The notes: generated by a model not told the origin, from the letters alone. DNA of 32,500 nucleotides from Ectothiorhodospira shaposhnikovii (GCF_016584105.1 NZ_NRSM01000011.1:1-32500); one strand, 5' to 3'. Positions 22,119 through 29,978 are shown, counted from the first letter of the stretch. Program-made: numbers and translations.

Positions 22119-22439
22119 GTGCCATCGCCCCTGGGGGACAAGATCCGCGCATTGCGGAAGCAAAAGAGGCTCAGTCTGGAACAGTTGGCCGAACTGACCG
22201 ACTCCAGCAAGAGCTACATCTGGGAACTGGAAAACAAAGACGATCCGAAACCATCGGCCGAGAAAGTCGGAAAGATTGCCGCCGTCCTCGAGGTCACCAC
22301 GGAGTTCCTGCTGACCGAATCGGCGACCACCCCCGACGAGGAAGTGCTCGATGAGGCCTTCTTCCGTAAGTACAAGAACATGTCCGAGCCGGACAAGAAG
22401 AAGATCCGCAAGATCCTCGATGCCTGGGAAGATGAATGA
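22119..22439 (+). CDS. XRE-family repressor
   Basis: A 106-residue HTH protein. GDKIRALRKQKRLSLEQLAELTDSSKSYIWELENKDDPKPSAEKVGKIAAVLEVTTEFLL (about 6-66) is a complete XRE domain, followed by an acidic/basic tail (EEVLDEAFFRKYKNMSEPDKKKIRKILDAWEDE). The GTG at 22119 follows TGAGGAA at usable spacing; the very long frame upstream is chance. It overlaps the ImmA-like gene (ATGA), a pairing seen in ICE and prophage switches where the protease inactivates the repressor. It likely represses the divergent 409-aa gene and the early operon. Confidence 0.9.
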   Translation: MPSPLGDKIRALRKQKRLSLEQLAELTDSSKSYIWELENKDDPKPSAEKVGKIAAVLEVTTEFLLTESATTPDEEVLDEAFFRKYKNMSEPDKKKIRKILDAWEDE

Positions 22440-23347
22440 CGGATGCGAAAAAGCCCATGGCCGAGGCCAACCGCATCTCGTCCATGCTCAACGCGGTGCT
22501 CGGTGCGGATCGCTTTCCAGTCAAGGTTGACGAGCTGGCGCTAGAGTATTCCCGCCAGTGCTTTGCAGACTCGCCGATCGACACGGTTCGGGGCGAGGAT
22601 CTGGAAGGTTTCGATGGTCTGCTGAAGGCCAACAAGGCTCGCTCGAAGTGGCTGGTCCTCTACAACAGCGCCACCCCGTCGGAAGGCCGCAAGCGCTTCA
22701 CGATCGCGCATGAGTTCGGCCACTACATACTGCACCGCCATCAGCAGGACCTGTTCGAATGTGGCGACGACGACATCGAGACGGGTGACAACAACGAGCG
22801 CGACATCGAGGCCGAGGCGGATCTGTTCGCTTCGACCCTGCTGATGCCGCTGGACGACTTTCGGCGCCAGGTCGACGGGCAACCGATCAGCTTCGATCTG
22901 CTCGGTCACTGCGCAGATCGCTACGGGGTCTCGCTGACGGCTGCCGCCCTGCGCTGGACCGAGATCGCTCCCAAGCGCGCCATACTGGTGGCCAGCCGCG
23001 ACGATCACATGCTCTGGGCCAAGTCGAACAAGGCAGCGCTCAGGTCCGGCGCCTACTTCGCGACGCGCAAGAACACCATAGAGCTGCCGCACGATGCGCT
23101 GGCGCACAGCTACAACGCCTTTGGCATGGCCGACAGCCAGACAGGGCGTGCCCAGTCCTGGTTTGCCCGTGAACCCGCCAGCATGCCGGTCACGGAGATG
23201 ACGCGCGTCGCGGGTCAGTACGACTACACGCTGACAGTGCTATTGCTGCCTGAGGCCGAGTGGCAGGGAGCGCGGCACGATGATGAGGAACCGGAGGAAG
23301 ACACTTACGACCGCTTCATCCGCAATGGCCAGTACCCGGTTCGATAG
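22436..23347 (+). CDS. ImmA/IrrE-type metallopeptidase
   Basis: A 303-residue zinc protease. RFTIAHEFGHYILHR at about 88-101 carries the HExxH zinc site (His92, Glu93, His96). ERDIEAEADLFASTLLMP at 121-138 supplies the third acidic ligand, as in COG2856 proteins. A C-terminal domain of about 150 residues follows. Coupled to the XRE gene, it most likely cleaves that repressor after a damage or induction signal, as ImmA does to ImmR and IrrE to DdrO. This pairing is inferred from family and gene order. Confidence 0.92.
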   Translation: MTDAKKPMAEANRISSMLNAVLGADRFPVKVDELALEYSRQCFADSPIDTVRGEDLEGFDGLLKANKARSKWLVLYNSATPSEGRKRFTIAHEFGHYILHRHQQDLFECGDDDIETGDNNERDIEAEADLFASTLLMPLDDFRRQVDGQPISFDLLGHCADRYGVSLTAAALRWTEIAPKRAILVASRDDHMLWAKSNKAALRSGAYFATRKNTIELPHDALAHSYNAFGMADSQTGRAQSWFAREPASMPVTEMTRVAGQYDYTLTVLLLPEAEWQGARHDDEEPEEDTYDRFIRNGQYPVR

Positions 23348-23364
23348 CTGATGGCGGATCGATC

Positions 23365-24579
23365 ATGAGCGCCCACAAGTGGCAATTCGCTTCCCGCTTT
23401 CGCCGTCATTCCTTTGGTTGGCGGTCCGACACGCCGGTGCAGCGGATCAAGGAGGCCATCACGGAGATCAAGCAGGTCGCCCGCAAGGAGCCCGTGCTCG
23501 CAGCTGAGGGGGCCATTACCCTGCTGGAAAAGCTCTCCCCAGCGCTGGAGCAGGTGGACAGTTCATCGGGCGCACTGGGTTCGGCCGTCAACAAGGCCAT
23601 CGATACCCTGGTGCCCATCATCGTCAAGGCTGACGTAGAGCCGAAGCTGCGGCAACGCTGGCTCGAACGCTTGTGGCAAGCGCTGCAGGACGACGAAATG
23701 CCCTACATCGAAGTGCTCGGCGATTACTGGGGCGAGTTGTGCGTGACGCCGGAACTGGCGTCGCACTGGGCTGATGAGTTTTTGCCGGTCGTCGAGAGCG
23801 TGTGGAGCCCGAATGCATCGGGGCATGGATTCTTCAAGGGCACCAGTGCCTGCCTGTCCGCGCTGTTCGCGGCGGGTCGCTATGAAGAGTTGCTCACCCT
23901 GATCGATAAGGCGCGGTTCAAGTGGTGGCACGACCGACGCTGGGGTGTGAAGGCCCTGGCAGCGAGGGGCAAGAAGGCCGAAGCGATTCGCTACGCCGAG
24001 GATTCGCGCGGGCTCAACGACCCGGGCTGGCAGATCGCGCAAGCCTGCGAGGAAATCCTGTTGTCATCGGGCCTGCTTGACGAGGCATACCGGCGCTATG
24101 CCGTGGCGGCCAATCAGAGCACCACGAACCTGGCCACCTTTCGTGCCATCGCAAAGAAATACCCCAGCGTGCCGACGGAGCAAATCCTACGCGACCTGAT
24201 TGTCAGCACGCCGGGCGCGGAAGGTAAGTGGTTTGCTGCCGCCAAGGATGCGGGCCTGTTCGATGTGGCGATCGAGTTGGCCACGCGCAGCCCGACCAAT
24301 CCGCGCACGCTGACGCGCGCCGCCCGTGATTACGCTGAGAAGCAGTCGGACTTCGCGCTGGCGGCGGGACTGGCTGCGCTGCATTGGATCTCGCGCGGTC
24401 ATGGTTATGAGATCAGCGGGGGTGATGTGCTCGATACTTACTCGGCGGTGACCCAGGCGGCCGTCGGCACAGGTGTTCCAGTCCAGCAGGTCAACGAGCA
24501 GATCCGGGAAATGATCGCCAGCACCCAGCCCGGCAATTCGTTGATGATGACGATCCTCGCACGTCATTTGTCGAACTGA
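23365..24579 (+). CDS. Conserved unknown protein with helical repeats
   Basis: A 404-residue, almost wholly helical protein. Repeating segments such as ACLSALFAAGRYEELLTLIDKARFKWWHDRRWGVKALAARGKKAEAIRYAEDSRG and ILLSSGLLDEAYRRYAVAANQSTTNLATFRAIAKKYP suggest a TPR-like superhelix. It begins MSAHKWQFASRFRRHSFGWRSDTPVQRIKEA. I recognise it as a conserved uncharacterised protein but know no function. It lies 17 bases after the ImmA stop and is probably in the same transcript, so a link to the lysogeny switch or to a response is possible but not shown. Confidence 0.8.
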   Translation: MSAHKWQFASRFRRHSFGWRSDTPVQRIKEAITEIKQVARKEPVLAAEGAITLLEKLSPALEQVDSSSGALGSAVNKAIDTLVPIIVKADVEPKLRQRWLERLWQALQDDEMPYIEVLGDYWGELCVTPELASHWADEFLPVVESVWSPNASGHGFFKGTSACLSALFAAGRYEELLTLIDKARFKWWHDRRWGVKALAARGKKAEAIRYAEDSRGLNDPGWQIAQACEEILLSSGLLDEAYRRYAVAANQSTTNLATFRAIAKKYPSVPTEQILRDLIVSTPGAEGKWFAAAKDAGLFDVAIELATRSPTNPRTLTRAARDYAEKQSDFALAAGLAALHWISRGHGYEISGGDVLDTYSAVTQAAVGTGVPVQQVNEQIREMIASTQPGNSLMMTILARHLSN

Positions 24580-24704
24580 CAGGGACCCGCTTTTCGCAGC
24601 AACCCGCATCAGTTCGCACGACTCCGAAACTCCCTCATGGTGTCGGCGGCAGTCCACCCGGACAATTTCACTGCATGTGAGTTTGACCGAGAGGATCGCC
24701 ACCA

Positions 24705-24923
24705 ATGCACCAAATCAACCATCTACCACCAGAGCGGATGACGCCGGAACAGCGTCGCTACGAGATCGCGTCGTTGCTGGCCAACGGCCTGGCACGCCTG
24801 CGTATCACCGGCACAGAACAGTCCGCAACAAGGGCAGAAGCGAGCGGGTTTGAGCTTGGCTTCTCTGGCAACCAGCGTGTTCATACAGACCCCGTCAACA
24901 AGACAACTACGGAGTCGAAATGA
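24705..24923 (+). CDS. Small protein upstream of DUF2924
   Basis: A 72-residue protein, MHQINHLPPERMTPEQRRYEIASLLANGLARLRITGTEQ then a less structured tail SGFELGFSGNQRVHTDPVNKTTTESK. The first half (MTPEQRRYEIASLLANGLARLR) matches a small-protein type usually found before DUF2924 and serine recombinase genes. GAGGA lies about eight bases before the ATG. Its stop overlaps the DUF2924 start (ATGA), so translation is coupled. The tail is encoded by repeat-element copy 4. Function unknown. Confidence 0.75.
   Translation: MHQINHLPPERMTPEQRRYEIASLLANGLARLRITGTEQSATRAEASGFELGFSGNQRVHTDPVNKTTTESK
24854..24884 (+). repeat. 31-nt intercistronic element, copy 4
   Basis: GCTTGGCTTC, variable TCTGGC, then AACCAGCGTGTTCAT, with three changes from copies 1 and 2. 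It ends 35 nt before the DUF2924 ATG, the same spacing as the other copies, and like copy 1 is preceded by TGA. Here it lies inside a real small gene and encodes LGFSGNQRVH. One of the changes is synonymous (CGC to CGT) in that frame. Confidence 0.8.
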
Positions 24924-25426
24924 GTACGCAAACACCATCGTTTTCCACGCCGCCATCGGTGGCAGCGCAGATCGCCAGGTTGCCCGAGATGCCGATGGCA
25001 GAGATCCGGGCGCTTTGGCAAAAGCTGGTCGGTGGCGATACACCCACCCACAACCGCCAGTTCCTCGAACGCCGGATTGCCTACCGGCTGCAGGAGCTGG
25101 AGTTCCGCAAGGTCGATGCCAACCTGCTGGATCGCAATCAGCGCCGCATCGAATCCCTGGTGGCAACCGGCAAAGTGAAAAAACGCGACCGCGATTACCG
25201 TCCGGCCGCCGGCACCGTGCTGGTCCGGGAATACAAAGGTGTCGAGCACCGCGTGATCGCGACCGCCGATGGTCAGTACGACTTTGAAGGCCGGATGTAC
25301 CCGAGCCTCTCGATGATCGCCCGCGAGATCACCGGCATGCGCTGGTCGGGGCCGCTGTTCTTTGGGCTCAAGCCGCCCGCCCGCGCCAAAACGAAGTCGT
25401 CCACCACGAAAAGAGGTGGGCGATGA
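24920..25426 (+). CDS. DUF2924 protein, recombinase partner
   Basis: A 168-residue basic protein with the DUF2924 pattern: SVAAQIARLPEMPMAEIRALWQKLVGG, THNRQFLERRIAYRLQELEF, then RPAAGTVLVREYKGVEHRVIATADGQYDFEGRMYPSLSMIAREITGMRWSGPLFFGL (about 95-150), and a basic tail. Genes of this family nearly always precede a serine recombinase of this kind, as here (overlap of four bases, ATGA), so it is probably an accessory to integration or excision. Biochemical function is not established. Confidence 0.92.
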   Translation: MSTQTPSFSTPPSVAAQIARLPEMPMAEIRALWQKLVGGDTPTHNRQFLERRIAYRLQELEFRKVDANLLDRNQRRIESLVATGKVKKRDRDYRPAAGTVLVREYKGVEHRVIATADGQYDFEGRMYPSLSMIAREITGMRWSGPLFFGLKPPARAKTKSSTTKRGGR

Positions 25427-26778
25427 GCGAAGTCCTGAAGCGCCGCATGCGCTGCGCGGTCTATACGCGCAAATCCACCGACGAGGGGCTGGACCAGGAA
25501 TACAACTCCATCGACGCCCAGCGGGATGCAGGCCACGCCTACATCGCCAGCCAGCGCGCCGAGGGCTGGATTCCATTAGCCGACGACTACGACGATCCCG
25601 CCTTCTCGGGCGGCAACATGGAACGTCCGGCGCTGCGCCGCATGATGGCGGACATCGAGGCCGGCAAGATCGACGTGGTCGTCATCTACAAGATCGACCG
25701 CCTGACGCGCAGCCTGGCGGACTTCTCCAAGATGGTCGAGGTGTTCGAGCGCTACGGCGTGTCGTTCGTGTCGGTCACCCAGCAGTTCAATACGACGACC
25801 TCCATGGGCAGGTTGATGCTGAACATCTTGCTCTCCTTCGCGCAGTTCGAGCGCGAGGTCACCGGTGAGCGCATCCGCGACAAGATAGCGGCCAGCAAGC
25901 GCAAGGGTATGTGGATGGGCGGCGTGCCGCCGCTGGGTTACGACGTCGAGAACCGCCGACTGGTGCCCAACGAGCGCGAGGCCAAACTGATCCGACACAT
26001 CTTCCAACGCTTCGTAGAACTTGGCTCCAGTACCGCACTGGTCAAGGAGCTGAAACTGGATGGCGCGACGTCGAAGGCGTGGACCACGCAAGACGGCAAA
26101 ACTCGCGATGGCAGGCCGATCGACAAGGGCCACATCTATAAGCTACTCAGCAACCGGACCTACCTTGGCGAGTTGCGGCATAAGGACCAGTGGTACCAGG
26201 CCGAACACCCGCCGATCGTCAGCCGCGAACTGTGGGACAGCGTCCACGCGATCCTGGAGACGAATGGCCGGGTGCGGGGCAACACGACGCGAGCCAAGGT
26301 TCCCTATCTGCTCAAGGGCATCGTGTTCGGCAACGACGGGCGCGCGCTGTCGCCGTGGCACACGACCAAGAAGAATGGCCGGCGCTACCGTTACTACGTG
26401 CCCCAGCGCGACGCCAAGGAACACGCGGGCGCCTCGGGGCTGCCGCGATTGCCTGCCGCTGAACTCGAGTCGGCCGTGCTCGATCAACTGCGCGCGATCC
26501 TGCGCGCCCCGAATCTGCTCGGCGACATGCTGCCGCAAGCGATCAAACTCGATCCGACCCTGGACGAAGCCAAGATCACCGTGGCCATGACCCGGCTCGA
26601 CGCGATTTGGGATCAACTGTTTCCGGCGGAGCAGACACGGATCGTGAAATTGCTGGTCGAGAAGGTGATCGTGTCACCCAACGACCTCGAAGTGCGGCTG
26701 CGCGCCAACGGCATCGAACGCCTGGTGCTGGAGCTGCGCCCCGAGCCGGTCGAACAACAAGAGGAGGCGCTGGCATGA
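25423..26778 (+). CDS. Large serine recombinase (prophage integrase)
   Basis: A 451-residue serine integrase. The catalytic domain starts AVYTRKSTDEGLDQEYNS with the nucleophile Ser18, and YKIDRLTRSLADF carries the catalytic DRLTR arginines. The recombinase domain has MGGVPPLGYDVENRRLVPNEREAKLIRHIFQRF, and a C-terminal region follows. The usual zinc-ribbon cysteines are missing: the segment KGIVFGNDGRALSPWHTTKKNGRRYRYYV has Gly/Asn/Pro where relatives have Cys, and I find only one Cys (position 11) in the whole protein. It should integrate and excise the prophage. The ATG overlaps DUF2924, and its stop overlaps the next gene (ATGA). Confidence 0.95.
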   Translation: MSEVLKRRMRCAVYTRKSTDEGLDQEYNSIDAQRDAGHAYIASQRAEGWIPLADDYDDPAFSGGNMERPALRRMMADIEAGKIDVVVIYKIDRLTRSLADFSKMVEVFERYGVSFVSVTQQFNTTTSMGRLMLNILLSFAQFEREVTGERIRDKIAASKRKGMWMGGVPPLGYDVENRRLVPNEREAKLIRHIFQRFVELGSSTALVKELKLDGATSKAWTTQDGKTRDGRPIDKGHIYKLLSNRTYLGELRHKDQWYQAEHPPIVSRELWDSVHAILETNGRVRGNTTRAKVPYLLKGIVFGNDGRALSPWHTTKKNGRRYRYYVPQRDAKEHAGASGLPRLPAAELESAVLDQLRAILRAPNLLGDMLPQAIKLDPTLDEAKITVAMTRLDAIWDQLFPAEQTRIVKLLVEKVIVSPNDLEVRLRANGIERLVLELRPEPVEQQEEALA

Positions 26779-27230
26779 GCGACATCCGCATCCAGAAGAC
26801 CGGTGAGCCGGACATCCTGCAGACCAGCGACGGCAGGCTCACCCTGTCCGTGCCGATCCAGATTAAGCGCCGCAGTGGCCGCAAGTTGGTCACTCTCCCG
26901 AACGGTGAGACTGCACCGGTCAGACCGTGGGACGTGGCGCCGACCTCCATCCAACTGGCGCTGGCCAGGGGCCACCGGTGGCTGGCCATGCTGGAATCAG
27001 GGGAGGCGAATTCGTTGAAGGAGATCGCCACGCGGGAGGGGATCGACAACAGCTACGTCAGCCGGATGGTCAACCTGACCACGCTGGCACCCGACATCGT
27101 GGCCGCCATCCTCGACGACGCGCTGCCGAATCACATCACCTTGTTCGATCTGGCGGTTGATCCGCCAGCGCTGTGGGATGAGCAGCGGAGAAAAATCTGT
27201 AGGACACCCCATCTCATACAGGACATTTAG
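26775..27230 (+). CDS. KorB/ParB-type HTH protein downstream of the integrase
   Basis: A 151-residue protein. A basic N-terminal region (IQIKRRSGRKLVTLPNG) precedes RGHRWLAMLESGEANSLKEIATREGIDNSYVSRMVNLTTLAPDIVAAILDDALP, an HTH like that of KorB/ParB proteins (EIATREGIDNSYVSRMVNL). Such proteins commonly follow DUF2924-associated recombinases. It may assist integration or excision. The last ten residues (CRTPHLIQDI) after DEQRRKI look unlike the family and are encoded by a sequence with a different character, so the 3' end of the gene may have been changed by integration or an insertion. The ATG overlaps the recombinase stop. Confidence 0.82.
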   Translation: MSDIRIQKTGEPDILQTSDGRLTLSVPIQIKRRSGRKLVTLPNGETAPVRPWDVAPTSIQLALARGHRWLAMLESGEANSLKEIATREGIDNSYVSRMVNLTTLAPDIVAAILDDALPNHITLFDLAVDPPALWDEQRRKICRTPHLIQDI

Positions 27231-27252
27231 GGGTCGATCCGTTCAATTTGGA

Positions 27253-28104
27253 TCAAGGTGTGATCATTGGTTGCGGCGGGTCTTCTTGAAGACTCATATG
27301 CTCCAGCCGCCATTGCTTCAGCATCTCACGTTGAGCGACTGTAATGGCACTGTCCGAAATTGGGTCGCAATACATGAGGCAGATGTTTTTACATCCTGAG
27401 TCCTTGGGGTGAAAGGCTGCCTCGAAAAGCTCTTCCAGCGCTTCAGCTGCCTTGCCTGCGACTTCTGCAGCAGCTGGCTCGTCTCGAAGGCTGTCATAGA
27501 GCACGACAATCCCAAGCTGATAGACGTCGTCCGGCCCATCGCGCTCAACGTCTTTACCTTCATCAAGATCGAAAAGCAGTGCGCGTATGTGATCGCCACC
27601 GTCTGCCAGGATGCCCTCTATGCGTTTAAGAAAGGTTCGTTTTCCTGGAAGATTGGCCATACGCAGGCGACTCTCAAAGGCTTCTGGAAATGCAGCGCGG
27701 TGATAGCGGGATGCAAGCCACCGCTGCAGAATCCCGATACCCCGGCCATCGAGCCAAATGTCTGTACGGGGATGCGTGGCGAACAGCTCTGGCTTTGCGA
27801 TTGACCGCTTGGTCGTTGCCATTAACTCAATCGCGATGGGGCCTTCTTCTGACTGATATTCGATATGAAGGCGCCGGGCGGTCTTGCCATAAGAGTCTCC
27901 GCCGAGTCTGTCTATCCGCCTGCCTACTATGACTTCAGCGACTGGCTCCTTGTCGACCGAAGCGGTCAGGTCGCAATCGTGAGAAATCAGTACAGCAAAG
28001 TGCTGATCATCGCTCTCTGGTGCCAGTAGATCGAGTGCCTTTGCTGCTTCATGGGTTATGACATCGCCTTGGCGCCATGAGAACTGCCGATCGGTGTCTG
28101 CCAT
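27253..28104 (-). CDS. Unknown protein of the TIGR04255 operon
   Basis: A 283-residue soluble protein starting MADTDRQFSWRQGDVITHEAAKAL. It contains FAVLISHDCDLTASVDKEPVAEVIVG near the N-terminus (a His-Asp-Cys-Asp motif), DIWLDGRGIGILQRWLASRYHRAAFPE, and a C-terminal CKNICLMYCDPISDSAITVAQREMLKQWRLEHMS. I do not recognise a named family. The ATG at 28104 has GAGG at good spacing; an in-frame GTG at 28119 overlapping the upstream stop would add five residues. The clustered Asp/Cys/His residues could bind metal, which is only a suggestion. Last gene of the three-gene unit. Confidence 0.7.
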   Translation of the reverse strand: MADTDRQFSWRQGDVITHEAAKALDLLAPESDDQHFAVLISHDCDLTASVDKEPVAEVIVGRRIDRLGGDSYGKTARRLHIEYQSEEGPIAIELMATTKRSIAKPELFATHPRTDIWLDGRGIGILQRWLASRYHRAAFPEAFESRLRMANLPGKRTFLKRIEGILADGGDHIRALLFDLDEGKDVERDGPDDVYQLGIVVLYDSLRDEPAAAEVAGKAAEALEELFEAAFHPKDSGCKNICLMYCDPISDSAITVAQREMLKQWRLEHMSLQEDPPQPMITP

Positions 28105-28115
28105 CCACTGGTTCC

Positions 28116-28784
28116 TCACGCATCTTCATTGAGGTGAGGGGTGCCAAATTCTGCGGCTGAAACGGAAGGCGCAGATCGCCCCGCAAGGCGCGCAGCGAGG
28201 CGCTGGCGTTGCTGCGACTCGCGCACTATGGTGGAAGCGAGCGTTCTTGCCAACTCAACTACATTCCCGTTTTCTCTGACAGCTTCCAATATGGACGGAC
28301 CGCCAGCGATTTTTCTGCGGAAAATCTGAGGAGTTACGTCGATCCCAGCTTCAAGAAATGTGTCAGTCGCCTGCGCCAACGCGGAGAGACTCTGGGCATT
28401 TCGCGGCGAAAGAGCGCCGCCCTTAATCCACTCATGAACGGCTTGTCGCGATACGCCAAACACCCTGGAGAGTTCGGAAACCGATATCTTTGTGACGGCA
28501 CGTATGTGCGCAATATCTCGTGCAGAGTCACTGATTGCATCTGTTGGACTCTCGCTTTGCCCATTAATCTCGATCTGATTGATATCCCAATTTGCTGTGG
28601 CCGCGCTAGCGTGCAAATAGTTCGGTGACAACAATCCAAATGTGCCGGCTACGCAATAGGTCAGGATGCGCCCACGAAGATTGTTCTGCCGCACGGTGTC
28701 GACAAGAAGATCATTTTCTTTCGTAAACGCGGCAGTTCGGATGGCGGGTCTCGCCGGTCCATCGATCTGATAGGCTGCGTACAT
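28116..28784 (-). CDS. HTH protein of the TIGR04255 operon
   Basis: A 222-residue protein. After an N-terminal region of about 85 residues, the segment SARDIAHIRAVTKISVSELSRVFGVSRQAVHEWIKGGALSPRNAQSLSALAQATDTFLEAGI (about 86-148) is an XRE-like HTH with recognition helix SRQAVHEWIKG. A further 70 residues, rich in Arg and Gln, follow. GGGAG precedes the ATG at 28784, 18 bases after the TIGR04255 stop. It probably regulates this operon through the TTGACA-type repeats upstream of 29606. Confidence 0.78.
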   Translation of the reverse strand: MYAAYQIDGPARPAIRTAAFTKENDLLVDTVRQNNLRGRILTYCVAGTFGLLSPNYLHASAATANWDINQIEINGQSESPTDAISDSARDIAHIRAVTKISVSELSRVFGVSRQAVHEWIKGGALSPRNAQSLSALAQATDTFLEAGIDVTPQIFRRKIAGGPSILEAVRENGNVVELARTLASTIVRESQQRQRLAARLAGRSAPSVSAAEFGTPHLNEDA

Positions 28785-28802
28785 GTTTATCTCCCTTGCG
28801 TT

Positions 28803-29606
28803 TCAGCTATTCCACGCTGAGACAGCGAGCGGAGTAACAGTTGCGTCAAAAGCTACCCCGATCCCTTTTCGCAGCACAAAGAGCTGAGACTTTATGTTGT
28901 CTAGATCAAAAGGATGCCGACCTTCGATTGATGCGTCGGTATCCACGATCGCATGGACCCCATTGATTTCGCGGAAACGGTCAGCGATCTTCACACCGAT
29001 AGGTTGAAGGTCCATCGGGAATCCGAGTGGGCCAGATTGGATAATAGTTCGCGCGAGGACCGTACAGTCGGCTGTTTGGATGTGTGTTTCGGCAAATGAA
29101 TGAGACACGCGAACATCTTCAGGTAGACGGCTGCTCAGTCCGAGTACGCCAGACGCTAGATAGTCCGTAAGTCCTGGCTCGCCTGCAGGAGGAACGACTG
29201 CATCGAGGTATCGCAGCCCAATCCTCTCCGAATGAGCCAACGTCACACATTCGTGAACGATGGCCAATCCCCGGGTGAATTCGTCAGCAAGAGCCTCAAA
29301 CGTTTCGTACTCTGTCGTATGAAATGACAGTGCATTCTGTTCGACGATGAATCCTCTGGTGCTGTCGGTACTAAAAAACATTAGCCGCTCGACCTGTTCA
29401 ACGACCGGGGCTTGAGGTTGCTGCGCGTCCCCAAGCTGATGTGCAAGCGTGAAAGCCATGGAGACACCCTTCTTAAAGTCGGGGTAGCCTGCTTTCCGCA
29501 TACGATCCTGGATGTCGGGAGCGTAGGAACCGAGCCGAAGGACAGGGTTGTGCCGGACTTGAGCAATGGTGAAGTACACCGGTGCGTTCTTCATTTTTTG
29601 ACCCAT
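28803..29606 (-). CDS. TIGR04255 family protein
   Basis: A 267-residue protein of the sporadically distributed TIGR04255 family. Recognisable parts are NAPVYFTIAQVRHNPVLRLGSYAPDIQDRMRKAGYPDF, the central FIVEQNALSFHTTEYETFEALADEFTRGLAIVHEC, and ERIGLRYLDAVVPPAGEPGLTDYLASGVLGL. The family is uncharacterised, but its patchy distribution in accessory regions suggests a defence or conflict function. The ATG at 29606 is chosen because TGGAGAG precedes it; the frame extends further upstream through promoter-like sequence. First gene of the three-gene unit. Confidence 0.88.
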   Translation of the reverse strand: MGQKMKNAPVYFTIAQVRHNPVLRLGSYAPDIQDRMRKAGYPDFKKGVSMAFTLAHQLGDAQQPQAPVVEQVERLMFFSTDSTRGFIVEQNALSFHTTEYETFEALADEFTRGLAIVHECVTLAHSERIGLRYLDAVVPPAGEPGLTDYLASGVLGLSSRLPEDVRVSHSFAETHIQTADCTVLARTIIQSGPLGFPMDLQPIGVKIADRFREINGVHAIVDTDASIEGRHPFDLDNIKSQLFVLRKGIGVAFDATVTPLAVSAWNS

Positions 29607-29618
29607 GGCACTCTCCAG

Positions 29619-29657
29619 TTGACAGCAGGATTGACACTTTACAGTATAGTTGACACT
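29619..29657 (-). promoter_or_regulatory. Direct repeats TTGACA(CT) before the TIGR04255 gene
   Basis: TTGACA at 29619-29624, TTGACACT at 29631-29638 and TTGACACT at 29650-29657 on the plus strand (AGTGTCAA on the minus strand). On the minus strand TATACT at 29644-29649, between two of the repeats, is a good -10 candidate without a strong -35. Repeats bracketing a promoter suggest autoregulation by the HTH protein of this operon. On the plus strand the same TTGACA boxes could be -35 elements, so plus-strand transcription cannot be excluded. Confidence 0.6.
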
Positions 29658-29818
29658 CTGGGAAGCGGTAGGTTCAGTAGAAAGACACTGCTGTACGCGC
29701 TGATACCGATGAGTCATCAGAGTGAATCTGTTTCCTCCGGCAGCCAATGCCGCAATCCAACCGCTTGATTCGTCCGCGCGTAACTCTTTGATCTGTATGG
29801 CGCTGACTTATGGCCTTT

Positions 29819-29923
29819 GCGGACTTCGGGCCAGTTCCAGGGAGCGAGGTCGGAGCGAGGAATGGCCAGGAGAGAGTGGCATGTGGCCCGGAACGGCCAA
29901 TTCTGACGGTTGGCGAAGTCCGC
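29819..29923. repeat. Imperfect long inverted repeat
   Basis: GCGGACTTCG at 29819-29828 is a perfect inverted match to CGAAGTCCGC at 29914-29923. Inside it, GGCCAGTTCC (29830-29839) nearly matches GGAACGGCC. The whole could form a long stem of about 105 nt. It could be a non-coding RNA, a MITE-like remnant or a recombination scar. Sequence alone does not decide. Confidence 0.55.
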
Positions 29924-29978
29924 AGGCTTCCGCAGGAACCCCCAAGAACACGCGGGAACCGGCGCGATCCGGCAAGAA

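Noticed and set aside
27185-27235. End of another insertion sequence (TGTAGGACACCCC and a second AGGACA)
   Set aside because: There is no matching second end and no transposase nearby, so it is only noted as a change of sequence character at the probable prophage boundary.
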